A stretch of 64,000 bases of DNA from CAWBVG01 sp963792175 (GCA_963792175.1 CAWBVG010000042.1:124001-188000), one strand, 5' to 3'; shown: positions 29,122 through 38,300, counted from the first letter of the stretch. Numbers and translations: made by a program. The notes: generated by a model from the letters alone, not told the origin.

Positions 29122-29454
29122 AGTGTCCTTCATGCGCGCGGCCTTGCCCTTCAGATCGCGCAGGTAGTAGAGCTTCGCGCGGCGGACGCGCGCCGAACGC
29201 ATCACTTCCACCTTCTGAATCGTCGGCGAATGCAGCGGGAAGATCCGTTCGACCCCCTGCCCGAACGACACCTTGCGCACCGTGAAGGACGCGCGGGTGC
29301 CGCCGCGATGCAGCCCGATGACGACGCCTTCGAATACCTGAATGCGTTCCTTGTCGCCTTCGCGAACCTTGACGTGCACGCGCACGGTATCGCCCGCTTT
29401 CATCGCCGGCCGCTCGGCCAACTGCGACTTTTCCACCAGCTCAATCGCGCTCAT
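29110..29454 (-). CDS. rplS: 50S ribosomal protein L19
   Basis: L19 lies at the 30S-50S interface. The 114-residue protein has RVHVKVREGDKERIQVFEGV, VIGLHRGGTRASFTVRK, GVERIFPLHSPTI and KLYYLRD. The start overlaps the trmD end by 14 bases. The last residues (DTVKS) and the stop lie in the repeat element, so the C-terminal tail here is repeat-derived. Confidence 0.97.
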   Translation of the reverse strand: MSAIELVEKSQLAERPAMKAGDTVRVHVKVREGDKERIQVFEGVVIGLHRGGTRASFTVRKVSFGQGVERIFPLHSPTIQKVEVMRSARVRRAKLYYLRDLKGKAARMKDTVKS

Positions 29455-30178
29455 GTCGAAGCTCCTTCAAAATCTCTTGTTCTTCTTCGTCCAAACTCGC
29501 GCCGGTCAATAGATCCGGCCGCCGTTCGAGCGTCCGTTCCAGCGCCGCCCGCTTCCGCCAGCGCCGGATTTCCGCGTGGTTGCCCGACAACAGCACGTCG
29601 GGCACCCGCAGGTCGCCAATCGCCGGCGGCCGCGTGAACTGCGGAAAGTCGAGCAGCCCGCGGCTGAACGAGTCGTCCGCCACCGACTGTTCATCTCCCA
29701 CCACGCCCGGCACCAGCCGCGCCACGGTGTCGACAACGACCAGCGCCGGCAACTCGCCGCCGGTGAGCACGTAATCGCCGATCGAGAGCTCCTCGGTCAC
29801 CCGCTCCCGCACGCGGTCGTCGAAGCCCTCGTATCGCCCGCACAGCAGCACCAGGTGCGGCAGCTCGCACAAGCGCTGCGCTTCGGCCTGCGTGAACCGC
29901 CGCCCCTGCGGCGACGTCAGCACGACCGCGAGCGGCCGGCCGCGCTCGGCTTCGATCGCGTCGAGCGCCCGGAAGATCGGGTCCGGCTTCAACACCATCC
30001 CCGGTCCGCCGCCATACGGCACATCGTCGACGACCCGATGGCGGTCGGTCGTGAAGTCGCGCAAGTCGCGGATCTTCACGTCGATGAGACGACTGGCCAC
30101 CGCGCGACCGATGATCCCGGCAGCCAACGACTGCTCGATCATCGCCGGAAAGATCGTGACGATGTCGAAAGTAGGCAT
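29441..30178 (-). CDS. trmD: tRNA (guanine37-N1)-methyltransferase
   Basis: TrmD methylates G37 of tRNAs read by CNN codons, preventing frameshifts. The SPOUT-fold motifs are clear: FDIVTIFPAM, DVPYGGGPGMVLKPDP, LVLLCGRYEGFDDRV, SIGDYVLTGGELPALVVVD and LLSGNHAEIRRWRK. The 245-residue length is normal. It sits between rimM and rplS, the usual order. Confidence 0.97.
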   Translation of the reverse strand: MPTFDIVTIFPAMIEQSLAAGIIGRAVASRLIDVKIRDLRDFTTDRHRVVDDVPYGGGPGMVLKPDPIFRALDAIEAERGRPLAVVLTSPQGRRFTQAEAQRLCELPHLVLLCGRYEGFDDRVRERVTEELSIGDYVLTGGELPALVVVDTVARLVPGVVGDEQSVADDSFSRGLLDFPQFTRPPAIGDLRVPDVLLSGNHAEIRRWRKRAALERTLERRPDLLTGASLDEEEQEILKELRHERD

Positions 30179-30190
30179 GGGCTTGCGGTC

Positions 30191-30736
30191 TTAGCGGCCG
30201 CTGCGTGCTCGTTCCCGGTTCAGCTCCAGTAAACCGTCCGGCGGCGCGACCACGATCCGTTTGGCCGCCGGGTCGACCGCCGTGCAAATCTCCGCGACCA
30301 GCGGAATCAGAATCTCGCCGCGATCGCCCTGCACCACCAGCCGGCTTCCCTCGACCGTGCCCTCGACATCCTCCACCACGCCGACGGTCTCACCCGACGC
30401 CGTCTCGACGCGACAGCCGATCAGGTCGTGCCGGTAGAACGTCCCCGCCGGCAGCGGTGCGAGCCACTCGAGCGGAACCCGCAGCTCACGTCCCGCCAGC
30501 GCCTCGGCCGCGTTCATCGTGTCGACGCCATCGATCGCAATCACCGGCCGCCCCTGCTGAAATCGAACGGACGACAGCCGGAGGGTCTCCACGACACCGT
30601 TACGTTCGATGAACAGCTCGCCGCCGGGTTGAAACCGCGCTTCCGGGAAATCGGTTTCGAGATTCACGATCACCTGGCCACGAATGCCGTGCGCGCGGGC
30701 GATCCGGCCCACCACGGCCAGTTCGGACCAATTCAC
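30191..30736 (-). CDS. rimM: 16S rRNA processing protein RimM
   Basis: RimM assists maturation of the 30S head. The 181-residue protein has VVGRIARAHGIRGQVIV near the N terminus and a C-terminal PRC-barrel (DLIGCRVETASGETVGVV, ILIPLVAEIC). The ATG overlaps the khpA stop (ATGA). It lies in the standard block next to trmD. Confidence 0.95.
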   Translation of the reverse strand: MNWSELAVVGRIARAHGIRGQVIVNLETDFPEARFQPGGELFIERNGVVETLRLSSVRFQQGRPVIAIDGVDTMNAAEALAGRELRVPLEWLAPLPAGTFYRHDLIGCRVETASGETVGVVEDVEGTVEGSRLVVQGDRGEILIPLVAEICTAVDPAAKRIVVAPPDGLLELNRERARSGR

Positions 30737-30987
30737 CGACTCTCTCGAATCTCCAACGTGACGGTCTTGCCTTCGCGCTCGCCGGCGGTCGACGCCAGCG
30801 TGCGCAGCGCGGCGGCCGTCCGCCCCTGCCGCCCGATGACCTTGCCCAGATCGTCGGGCGCCACCGACAACTCGATGACCGTCATGTGCTTGTGCTGCGA
30901 CTCGGTCACACGAACCGCGTCGGGACGATCGGTCAGCGCCCGCGCCATCACTTCGACCACCGCGCGGACCCCGGTCTCGGCGCTCAC
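30733..30987 (-). CDS. khpA: KH-domain RNA-binding protein KhpA
   Basis: The 84-residue protein is one KH domain with the GxxG loop in GKVIGRQGRTAAALRTL. KhpA proteins bind RNA and are often encoded between rpsP and rimM, as here. It overlaps both neighbours by 4 bases. Confidence 0.92.
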   Translation of the reverse strand: MSAETGVRAVVEVMARALTDRPDAVRVTESQHKHMTVIELSVAPDDLGKVIGRQGRTAAALRTLASTAGEREGKTVTLEIRESR

Positions 30988-31259
30988 TTCGCCTCGGCGG
31001 CCGCCACCGGCGCGGCCGGAGCGGGCGTCAGATGGCGCGCGATCAGCGTGCGGACCGAGTCCGACGGCTGGGCGCCCTTCTTGATCCAGAAATCGACGCG
31101 CTCCTTGTCGACCTGCACGACGGCCGGCTTGGTGCGCGGGTTGTAGTGTCCGAGGATTTCGACGAACGAGCTGTCGCGCGCGGCGCGCGAATCGGTGACG
31201 ACGACGCGAAAGAAGGGGCGTTTCTTGGAACCGGCGCGACGCAAACGAATGGCGACCAT
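30984..31259 (-). CDS. rpsP: 30S ribosomal protein S16
   Basis: The 91-residue protein opens with MVAIRLRRAGSKKRPFFRVV and has DSRAARDSSFVEILGHYNPR and QPSDSVRTLIARH, typical of S16. The C-terminal Ala/Pro tail is short. It begins the block after ffh and is coupled to khpA by a 4-base overlap. A repeat lies between it and ffh. Confidence 0.96.
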   Translation of the reverse strand: MVAIRLRRAGSKKRPFFRVVVTDSRAARDSSFVEILGHYNPRTKPAVVQVDKERVDFWIKKGAQPSDSVRTLIARHLTPAPAAPVAAAEAK

Positions 31260-31327
31260 CTGACTCTCCTGTATGACGTCCGGGGCTCGTCCCGATCGTC
31301 TGTTTCGCTGTGCTGGCAGCCGCTAAA

Positions 31328-31381
31328 GGGCTGCGCTACGAGTTTGGCGACGCCGAACGTTCCGCACTCGTAGCGCAGGCC
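31328..31381. repeat. Inverted repeat in the ffh-rpsP gap
   Basis: The arms 31328-31343 and 31366-31381 (core CTGCGCTACGAGT and its complement) match at 15 of 16 positions around a 22-base loop. A small GGCCTTCAGGCC palindrome follows. This differs from the heptad elements and looks like a dispersed REP-type repeat; no second copy is visible here. Confidence 0.75.
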
Positions 31382-31406
31382 TTCAGGCCTGCCATTCGAG
31401 CACCGT

Positions 31407-32780
31407 CTACCGACGGTTGCGCAGCATCTGCATGGCCTGGCGGCGCGCTTTCTTGCCGCCGCCGCCCATTCCGGCCAATCCACCGAGCGACTTCAACATC
31501 TTCTGCATCTGCACGAACTGCTTCAGCAGACGATTCACTTCTTCGACCGACGTCCCACTGCCCTTCGCGATCCGCTTCCGCCGGCTGCCGTTGATGATGT
31601 GCTGCTTGCGCCGCTCGTCGGGCGTCATCGAGCTGATCATCGCCTCGATCCGCGCCAGCTGCTTGTCGTCCGGCTTGTTCTCCGTCAGCGCCTTGAGGTT
31701 GCCCATCCCGGGCAGCATCCCGACGATCTGCTCGAGCGGCCCCATCTTCTTGATCGTCCGCAGCTGGTCGCGAAAATCCTCGAGCGTGAACTCGTTCGCC
31801 CGCAGCTTCTGCTCGAGCTTCTCCGCGTCCTCGACGTCGATCGCCGCCTCGGCGCGTTCGATGAGCGACAGCACGTCGCCCATGCCCAGCACCCGCGAGA
31901 CCACGCGCTCGGGATGGAACGGCTCGAGATCCTCGAGTCGTTCGCCGCTGCCGGCAAACGCAATCGGGACGCCGACCACCGACACGACCGACAGCGCCGC
32001 GCCGCCGCGCGCATCGCCATCGAGCTTCGTCATCACCACGCCGGTCACCCCGACGCGGGCGTTGAACTCGCCGGCGCTCTTGATGGCGTCCTGCCCGGTC
32101 ATCGCGTCGGCGACGAACAGCAGGTCCGATGGATCGGTCGCGCTCTTGATCGCGACCAGTTCCGTCATCAGCTCGTCGTCGATGTGCAGACGTCCGGCGG
32201 TGTCGACAATCACCGTGTCGAAGCCGAGCGTGCCGGCTTCGGCCACCGCACCTTTCGCGCGCGCCACCGGATCCATCAGCGCCGCCGGATCGTGCACGCG
32301 CAGCGACGCTTTCTGCGCGACGACGTTCAGCTGCTGAATCGCCGCCGGCCGCTTCACGTCGGTCGACACCAGCAGCGGATGGCGTCCCTGCTTCGCGAGC
32401 CACTTTCCGAGCTTCGCGGCGGTGGTCGTCTTCCCGGCGCCCTGCAGGCCGAGCAGCAGGATCACCCGCGGCCGCTTGCTCGACGGCTGGAGTCCCCCTT
32501 CGGCATTGCCGAAGAGCGCCACCATCTCGTCCCGGACGATCCGGACCACCTCCTGGGACGGCGCCAGACCTCTCACGACGCTGCTGTCTGCCGCCGCGTC
32601 CATCGCCCGGTCCCGGACGCGATCGATGAACGCTTTGACGACTTTGAAATTGACGTCGGCTTCGAGCAGCGCCAGCCGGATTTCGCGGAGAGCCGCCTCG
32701 ATGTTCTCGGGCGTCAGCCGCGACTCTCCGCGAAGGCCTTTGAAAACGTCCTGGAGTCGTGTGCTGAGGGACTCGAACAT
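31407..32780 (-). CDS. ffh: Signal recognition particle protein Ffh
   Basis: Ffh binds signal sequences and 4.5S RNA and delivers ribosomes to FtsY. The 457-residue protein has an N domain, the G domain (LLGLQGAGKTTTAAKLGKWL, VDTAGRLHIDDELM, TKLDGDARGGAALS, GSGERLEDLEPFHPERV) and a Met-rich M domain (MGPLEQIVGMLPGM, GSRRKRIAKGSG). It is intact, unlike its partner gene ftsY in this window. Confidence 0.97.
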   Translation of the reverse strand: MFESLSTRLQDVFKGLRGESRLTPENIEAALREIRLALLEADVNFKVVKAFIDRVRDRAMDAAADSSVVRGLAPSQEVVRIVRDEMVALFGNAEGGLQPSSKRPRVILLLGLQGAGKTTTAAKLGKWLAKQGRHPLLVSTDVKRPAAIQQLNVVAQKASLRVHDPAALMDPVARAKGAVAEAGTLGFDTVIVDTAGRLHIDDELMTELVAIKSATDPSDLLFVADAMTGQDAIKSAGEFNARVGVTGVVMTKLDGDARGGAALSVVSVVGVPIAFAGSGERLEDLEPFHPERVVSRVLGMGDVLSLIERAEAAIDVEDAEKLEQKLRANEFTLEDFRDQLRTIKKMGPLEQIVGMLPGMGNLKALTENKPDDKQLARIEAMISSMTPDERRKQHIINGSRRKRIAKGSGTSVEEVNRLLKQFVQMQKMLKSLGGLAGMGGGGKKARRQAMQMLRNRR

Positions 32781-32903
32781 GACCGCTAACCCACTCTACC
32801 GCAAACCCTTATCGTAGCGGACGAGCCAGCGGACTGTCAACGACGAGGCGGTCGCCTGGCGCGCCGCCGCATCCGAACGGCGGCATTCGCGCCGCGGGGC
32901 GGC

Positions 32904-33212
32904 TTACTTGGACTGGGCGATCTCGGTCCGAAGCGTCTGCATGCGGCCGATCGCGTTGCGCACCGCCGCCAGCACCGCGCTGGCCGCTTCGTCCTGCTCC
33001 AGCTCGGCGGCGGCGCGTGTCATCACGCCGAGGGTCGTTTCGACCTCCGACGTCGTCACGTTTTCCGACTGCCGCGCGAGATGCTCGACGAGATCGAGGC
33101 AGGCGCGCATGAGCCTCTCGGCCTGCTGGTTGGGTGTCGAACCGCGCGCCGCGGCCCGCATCCCCGCCATCAGGAAATCGCGACTGGCATTGAGCTGACC
33201 CTTGATACTCAT
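32904..33212 (-). CDS. Small hypothetical helical protein
   Basis: The 102-residue protein is largely alpha-helical (NQQAERLMRACLDLVEHLAR, AAELEQDEAASAVLAAVRNA) without TM segments or known motifs. It lies between ffh and ribBA, where a ribH gene might be expected. The size and helical nature recall flagellar-type chaperones but no motif supports that. Function unknown. Confidence 0.6.
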   Translation of the reverse strand: MSIKGQLNASRDFLMAGMRAAARGSTPNQQAERLMRACLDLVEHLARQSENVTTSEVETTLGVMTRAAAELEQDEAASAVLAAVRNAIGRMQTLRTEIAQSK

Positions 33213-33234
33213 CGTCGGAACGGATCCTCGTTAG

Positions 33235-34509
33235 CTAGACGCTGGACAGCTTGTGGCCCAGCTTTTCTTTCTTCGTCTTGAGATATCGGCGCGTCGAGTC
33301 CGACGCCGGAATCTCGAGCGGCAGCCATTCGGTGACCGACAAGCCGTACCCTTCGATGCCGACCAGCTTACGAGGATTATTGCTCAAGAGCCGCATCGAG
33401 CGGATGCCGAGCTCCCGCAGGATCTGCACGCCCATTCCGTAATCGCGCTGATCCGCCTTGAATCCGAGCCTTTCGTTCGCCTCGACCGTGTCGAAGCCCT
33501 CGTCCTGCAGCTCGTAGGCGCGAATCTTGTTCGCGATGCCGATACCGCGGCCTTCCTGATTGAGATACAGGAGCACGCCGCGCCCTTCCCTGGCGATCCG
33601 CTGCAACGCCACGTCGAGCTGCGCGCCGCAGTCGCAGCGGATGGAGTGGAGCACGTCGCCCGTGAGACACGACGAGTGGACCCTGACCAGCACGTCCTTG
33701 CCGCTCGAGATGTCGCCGCAGACGAGCGCGACGTGCGTCTGGTTGTCCACCTGGGTGTCGAAGACGTGCACGTGAAACTCGCCGTAGGTCGTGGGCAGTT
33801 TCGCGGACGCCGCGCGGCGCACGAGCGATTCGGTGCGCGTCCGGTGGCGGATCAGGTCGGCAACCGTCACCATCAGCAGCCCGTGCCGTTTCGCGAACCG
33901 TCGCAGCTGCGGCACACGCGCCATCGTGCCGTCGTCGTTCATGATTTCGCAGATCACGCCGGCGGGATACAGCCCGGCGATCCGCGCGAGATCGACCGCG
34001 GCCTCCGTCTGGCCCGCCCGGACCATGACACCGCCGTCGCGCGCGCGCAGCGGGGACATGTGACCCGGCCGGGCGAGATCGGCCGGCTTCGTCGCCGGAT
34101 CGATCGCGGCCAGCACGGTCGCGGCGCGGTCGGCCGCGGAAATGCCGGTCGTGACGCGATGCTTCGCGTCGATCGGCACGCAGAAGGCGGTGCCGAGCGG
34201 CGTCGTGTTCGCATGGACCGCCAGCGGGATATCGAGCTCGTCGAGCCGCGCCCCCGTCATGGACAGGCAGATCTGTCCGCGGCCGTAACGCGCCATGAAG
34301 TTGATGGCGTCCGGCGTCACCTTCTCGGCGGCGATCGTCAGGTCGCCTTCGTTCTCGCGGTCCGGATCGTCGACGACAATCACCATCCGTCCCTCGCGGA
34401 TCGCCTCGACGGCATCCTCGATACGGGCAAACGGCGACTGGTCCTTCGCCAACGCGAGCGGAGCCCGCGACTGCGCCGCTCTTCTTGTCTTCGATCCTTT
34501 GCCCTTCAC
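33235..34509 (-). CDS. ribBA: Bifunctional DHBP synthase/GTP cyclohydrolase II
   Basis: The N-terminal half is RibB (IVVDDPDRENEGDLTIAAEKV, ARPGHMSPLRAR), making the four-carbon riboflavin precursor from ribulose 5-phosphate. The C-terminal half is RibA (VRVHSSCLTGDVLHSIRCDC, LLYLNQEGRGIGIANKI, RDYGMGVQILRELGI), with the zinc Cys cluster. The 424-residue length is usual. Start is GTG 34509. It follows ribE across a repeat. Confidence 0.96.
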   Translation of the reverse strand: MKGKGSKTRRAAQSRAPLALAKDQSPFARIEDAVEAIREGRMVIVVDDPDRENEGDLTIAAEKVTPDAINFMARYGRGQICLSMTGARLDELDIPLAVHANTTPLGTAFCVPIDAKHRVTTGISAADRAATVLAAIDPATKPADLARPGHMSPLRARDGGVMVRAGQTEAAVDLARIAGLYPAGVICEIMNDDGTMARVPQLRRFAKRHGLLMVTVADLIRHRTRTESLVRRAASAKLPTTYGEFHVHVFDTQVDNQTHVALVCGDISSGKDVLVRVHSSCLTGDVLHSIRCDCGAQLDVALQRIAREGRGVLLYLNQEGRGIGIANKIRAYELQDEGFDTVEANERLGFKADQRDYGMGVQILRELGIRSMRLLSNNPRKLVGIEGYGLSVTEWLPLEIPASDSTRRYLKTKKEKLGHKLSSV

Positions 34510-34510
34510 C

Positions 34511-34562
34511 GTAGTCCCCTAGTCCCCTAGTCCCCGTAGCTAGCCCCTAGCCCCTAGCCCCG
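34511..34562. repeat. Octamer tandem repeat (GTCCCCTA/GCCCCTA)
   Basis: Three GTCCCCTA-like units are followed by GCCCCTA units around a CTAG core. Both halves run in the same direction, unlike most loci in this window. It lies between ribE and ribBA. Confidence 0.7.
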
Positions 34563-34572
34563 ACGTCCGTGA

Positions 34573-35202
34573 TCAGTGCGTGACTTCCCCAGGCCGCACG
34601 CCGTTCAACGTCAATCCCGCCAGTTCCGCGGCGCGGACCACGTACTTGCCGATCATGTCGCATTCGAGATTCACGCGATCGCGGATCTGCACGCGGCTCA
34701 GATTCGTGTGCGTCATCGTGTACGGCACCAGCTGAATGTCGAAGCGATCGGTCCCGAGCCCGGCGATCGTGAGGCTGATGCCGTCCACCGCAATCGATCC
34801 TTTGTGGACGATCAGCGGCGCCAGGTGCGAAGGGTAGCTCACGGTCATCCAGTGAAACTCTTCGTCCTCGCGAAAATCCTCGACATAGCCGACGGCGTCG
34901 ACGTGCCCCTGAACAAAGTGTCCACCGAACCTGCTGTCGGCGCGCAGCGGTCGCTCCAGGTTCAGCACGGAGCCGCGAGGCAGCGATCCGAGCGTGGTCA
35001 CCCGCACCGTCTCAGGCCCCACGTCGGCGTGAATCTCGAGGTTCTCCGCCAGGATGACGGTCAGGCAGACGCCGTTGACCGCCAGGCTATCGCCCGTCGC
35101 AACCTCGGGCGCCAGCGCCGACGCGATCCGCAGGCGAAAACCGCCGCTCGTCGGCTTGCGCTCGACCAGCTCGCCAACCGCTTCAACGAGACCTGTGAAC
35201 AT
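34573..35202 (-). CDS. ribE: Riboflavin synthase alpha subunit
   Basis: The enzyme dismutates two lumazine molecules to riboflavin. The two lumazine-binding half-domains are visible: MFTGLVEAVGELVERK with LAVNGVCLTV, and GHFVQGHVDAVGYV with IAVDGISLTIAG. The 209-residue length is normal. The start overlaps the ribD end by 20 bases. Confidence 0.96.
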   Translation of the reverse strand: MFTGLVEAVGELVERKPTSGGFRLRIASALAPEVATGDSLAVNGVCLTVILAENLEIHADVGPETVRVTTLGSLPRGSVLNLERPLRADSRFGGHFVQGHVDAVGYVEDFREDEEFHWMTVSYPSHLAPLIVHKGSIAVDGISLTIAGLGTDRFDIQLVPYTMTHTNLSRVQIRDRVNLECDMIGKYVVRAAELAGLTLNGVRPGEVTH

Positions 35203-36268
35203 AGCCCTCTATCAGCACATCGGGACCCAGTTGCTCGACACGCCGCTCCCCGAGCTCCGCGGACCTGAATCCCCGATCGAGCAGCAGCGGCACGCCCGCG
35301 GATCCCAGCACCTGCGGCGTCACGTACAGCCTGACGAAATCGACCAGGCCCTCGTCCCACGCGCCCGCGTGCAGCGCGGCCCCGCCTTCGAGCAGTAACG
35401 ATCCCACGCCGCGGGCGCCGAGCCGATCCAGCGCCGACCGGAACGTCTCCTGCGCGACATCGATCTCCGCACCTGAATCCTCGAGGGGCTTGCGCAGGTC
35501 CGCCCGCTCCGCCGCCTGCGCGGTGGTCACGATGATGACAGGCCCGGCGTCGCGTGTCGAGAGGACACGCGCGCGCGGCGGAGTGCGAAGGCGGCGGTCG
35601 AAAATGACACGCGTCAGCGGGCGCTCGCGGAACGCGCCGCGCGCTGTCAGCAGGGGATCGTCGCTCACGATCGTTCCAATCCCGACGCCGATGGCATCCA
35701 CTTCGGCGCGCATCACGTGTGCGTGGCGGTTGGCGGGCGCCGATGTCAGGAGGGTGCGCCGCCCTGGCGCGGCGGCGATGTAGCCGTCGAGGCTGGTCGC
35801 GGCCTTCAGCACGACGAAGGGACGCCGCTGCTGCATCAGCGTGAAGAATGGCTGATTGAGTGCGACCGCGCGCTGCGCGCCCAGTCCGACGTCGACCGTC
35901 ACGCCGTGCTCGTGCAGAAACGCGATGCCCCTGCCGCTCACCAGGGGATTCGGATCCTCCGCGGCCGCCACCACCCGCGTCACCCCCGCCTCGACGATCC
36001 GGGTGACGCAGGGACCCGTGCGTCCCTGATGACAGCAGGGCTCGAGCGAACAGTACAGCGTGGCGCCCTGGGCCTGCGACCCCGCTTCCGCCAGCGCGCG
36101 AATCTCGGCGTGCGGTTCCCCGGCGCGTTCGTGATAGCCCTGACCGACAATCACACCCGCCGGCGTGACGACGACGGCGCCGACGAGCGGATTCGGGCTG
36201 GTGCGTCCGCGGCCGCGCGCCGCGTGAAAAAACGCGCGGTCCATGAACTGCTGATCGGTATTCACCAC
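35183..36268 (-). CDS. ribD: Bifunctional pyrimidine deaminase/reductase RibD
   Basis: The deaminase part has the zinc motif GEPHAEIRAL and SLEPCCHQGRTGPC; the reductase part has ATSLDGYIAAAPG, RAEVDAIGVGIGTI and LLLEGGAALHAG. It carries out two steps of riboflavin synthesis. GTG 36265, one codon inside the listed start, overlaps the ftsY stop as GTGA and is the likelier start. 361 residues from 36268. Confidence 0.95.
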   Translation of the reverse strand: MVNTDQQFMDRAFFHAARGRGRTSPNPLVGAVVVTPAGVIVGQGYHERAGEPHAEIRALAEAGSQAQGATLYCSLEPCCHQGRTGPCVTRIVEAGVTRVVAAAEDPNPLVSGRGIAFLHEHGVTVDVGLGAQRAVALNQPFFTLMQQRRPFVVLKAATSLDGYIAAAPGRRTLLTSAPANRHAHVMRAEVDAIGVGIGTIVSDDPLLTARGAFRERPLTRVIFDRRLRTPPRARVLSTRDAGPVIIVTTAQAAERADLRKPLEDSGAEIDVAQETFRSALDRLGARGVGSLLLEGGAALHAGAWDEGLVDFVRLYVTPQVLGSAGVPLLLDRGFRSAELGERRVEQLGPDVLIEGYVHRSR

Positions 36269-37186
36269 TTCACTTCGAACAAGCCGTCGACATACTCCTC
36301 GGCCGAGAAGGGGACGAGATCGTCAATCCCTTCGCCGACGCCGACGTAGCGGATCGGGATCTTGAGGTCGTGGGCGATCGCGACCGCCACGCCGCCCTTG
36401 GCCGTTCCGTCGAGCTTCGTCAGCACGATGCCATTCACGCCCGCGACGCCCATGAACTCGCGCGCCTGCGTGACGCCGTTCTGCCCGACGGTGGCATCGA
36501 GCACGAGGAGCACCTCCTGGGGGGCGCCCGGTACTTCGCGCGCGGCGATCCGCCGGATTTTCTCGAGCTCGTTCATCAGGTTCACGCGCGTGTGCAGCCG
36601 GCCGGCGGTGTCGACCAGAATCGGGTCGCGGCCTTTCGCTTTCGCCGGAAGAAATGGCGTCGAACACGACGGCCGCCGGATCGGCGCCTTCTCGCGCGCG
36701 CACCATCTCGACACCGGCGCGCCGCGCCCAGATCTCGAGCTGTTCGACGGCGGCGGCGCGAAAGGTATCAGCGGCGCAGATGAGCGGCCGGCGCCCTTCG
36801 GTCTTGAGCAGGTTCGCCAGCTTCCCCACCGTCGTCGTCTTGCCGGTGCCGTTGACGCCGACGACCAGCGTGACCCGTGGCGGCGTCGGCACGACGACCG
36901 GCGTGTCCACGGCCGCGAAGACGGCTCGAATCTCCTGCTTGACCAGGTCGCGCAGGCTGGCGCCATCGCGCGATTTGGTGCTGATGGCGGCGATGATCCG
37001 CTCGGTTGCGGCAACGCCGATGTCGGCGGAGATCAGCAGCTCCTCGAGCGCCTCGACCGTCTCGACATCGACCGGCCGCGCGCGACGCTCGGGTTCGTCG
37101 GCGCGGCGCGCGATTTCGTCGAACCGGTCGACGATCTGCTGCGTCGTGCGCGACAGCCCCTCACGGATCCGTTGGAAGAAACTCAC
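36262..37186 (-). CDS. ftsY: Signal recognition particle receptor FtsY, frameshifted
   Basis: FtsY receives Ffh-bound ribosomes at the membrane. The NG domain is complete but split: VVGVNGTGKTTTVGKLANLL and CAADTFRAAAVEQLEIWARR in one frame, then AKGRDPILVDTAGRLHTRVN, LTKLDGTAKGGVAVAI and YVGVGEGIDDLVPF in another. One base near 36650 accounts for this. Because ftsY is normally essential, a sequence error is more likely than a real lesion. It is a short form without the acidic A domain. GTG 37186. Confidence 0.94.
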
Positions 37187-37195
37187 AGGAGGATT

Positions 37196-37275
37196 TGGTA
37201 ATTGAGTGATTGGGTAATTGGGTAATTGATAGCTGATTGGTACGATCAGCAGATTACCAGATTACCGCAATTCAG
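37196..37275. repeat. Inverted octamer element (GGGTAATT type)
   Basis: The left arm has GGTAATT, GAGTGATT, GGGTAATT and GGGTAATT. The right arm has AGATTACC twice and GCAATTC. The arms are complementary around a GCTGATTGGTACGATCAGC core that is itself hairpin-like. It lies between gpsA and ftsY. Confidence 0.82.
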
Positions 37276-37295
37276 TCCCGTCACGTCAGTTCCCG

Positions 37296-38300
37296 TCACG
37301 CGGTCTCCGCTTCGGCGCGCTGCGGCCGCAGCATGAGCGCGCTGATCGCCGAGCGGACATCCGCGCGGCCCGCGAGCACTTCGCCCATCTGCGTCGCGAT
37401 CGGCAGCTCGACGCCGTGACGAGAGCCCAGGGCGAGTGCCGCGCCGGTCGTGCGCACGCCCTCGGCGACCATTCGCGTGGCCGCCAGGATGTCCTGCAGC
37501 GACCGGCCTTTCGCCAGCTCCAGTCCGACGCGCCGATTCCGGCTGAGGTCGCCGGTGCAGGTCAGGACGAGATCGCCAAGGCCGCTCAAACCCGCCAGCG
37601 TTTCGCGCCGCGCGCCGGCGGCGCACGCCAGGCGTGACACCTCGGCCAGGCCGCGCGTGATCAGCGCCGACAGCGCGTTGTGTCCGAGCCCCAGGCCCTC
37701 CACGACACCGGCGGCAATCGCGATGATGTTCTTCATCGCGCCGCCAATCTCCACGCCAACGACGTCGTCGCTGCCGTACAGCCGAAAGTAGGGACCGCGG
37801 AATTCCGACTGCACGAGCTCCGTCGCGGCGGCGTTGGACGACGCGGCCAGAATCGCCGTCGGCAGCTGGCGCGCGACCTCCACGGCGAAACTGGGACCTG
37901 ACAGGACGACGACCGGGCGCGCCGGTCCCACTTCCTGCGCGATCACTTGTGACATCCGCAGGAGTGTGTCGGCCTCGAGGCCCTTTGTCGCGCTGACGAG
38001 CACGGCGCTCGCCGCCGCATGCCTGGCGGCTTCGCGAATCACGACCCGGCACCCGTGGGACGGGATCGCCGACACGATCAGATCGCGGCCGGCGACCGCG
38101 TCGGCCACGTGTGGCGTGATCGAGACGGTCTCGGGCAGGATGACACCCGGCAGATACACGTCGTTCACGCGGCTGGCGCGCATTTCGTCGACGAGCGCCC
38201 CATCACGCGCCCACAGGCACACGTCGTGATCGAGACGACCGAGGTGCACGGACAGCGCCGTCCCCCAGCTGCCGGCGCCCAGCACCGCAATCTTTTTCAC
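37296..38300 (-). CDS. gpsA: Glycerol-3-phosphate dehydrogenase [NAD(P)+]
   Basis: GpsA makes sn-glycerol 3-phosphate for phospholipids. GTG 38300 opens KKIAVLGAGSWGTALSVHL (Rossmann motif); SATKGLE, VLSGPSFAVEVARQLPTA, EIGGAMKNIIAIAAG and AGLSGLGDLVLTCTGDLSRN follow. 334 residues, typical. The start overlaps the restored plsY stop as GTGA. In the raw sequence plsY runs into it without a stop because of a plsY frameshift. Confidence 0.95.
   Translation of the reverse strand: MKKIAVLGAGSWGTALSVHLGRLDHDVCLWARDGALVDEMRASRVNDVYLPGVILPETVSITPHVADAVAGRDLIVSAIPSHGCRVVIREAARHAAASAVLVSATKGLEADTLLRMSQVIAQEVGPARPVVVLSGPSFAVEVARQLPTAILAASSNAAATELVQSEFRGPYFRLYGSDDVVGVEIGGAMKNIIAIAAGVVEGLGLGHNALSALITRGLAEVSRLACAAGARRETLAGLSGLGDLVLTCTGDLSRNRRVGLELAKGRSLQDILAATRMVAEGVRTTGAALALGSRHGVELPIATQMGEVLAGRADVRSAISALMLRPQRAEAETA

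Noticed and set aside
32781..32903. Gap between ffh and the 102-residue gene as a small RNA or riboswitch
   Set aside because: I see no conserved-looking fold, promoter pair or terminator in it; nothing supportable.
37182..37195. AGGAGG motif near ftsY start as ribosome-binding site
   Set aside because: The motif is on the plus strand, whereas ftsY is read from the minus strand, so it cannot serve that start.
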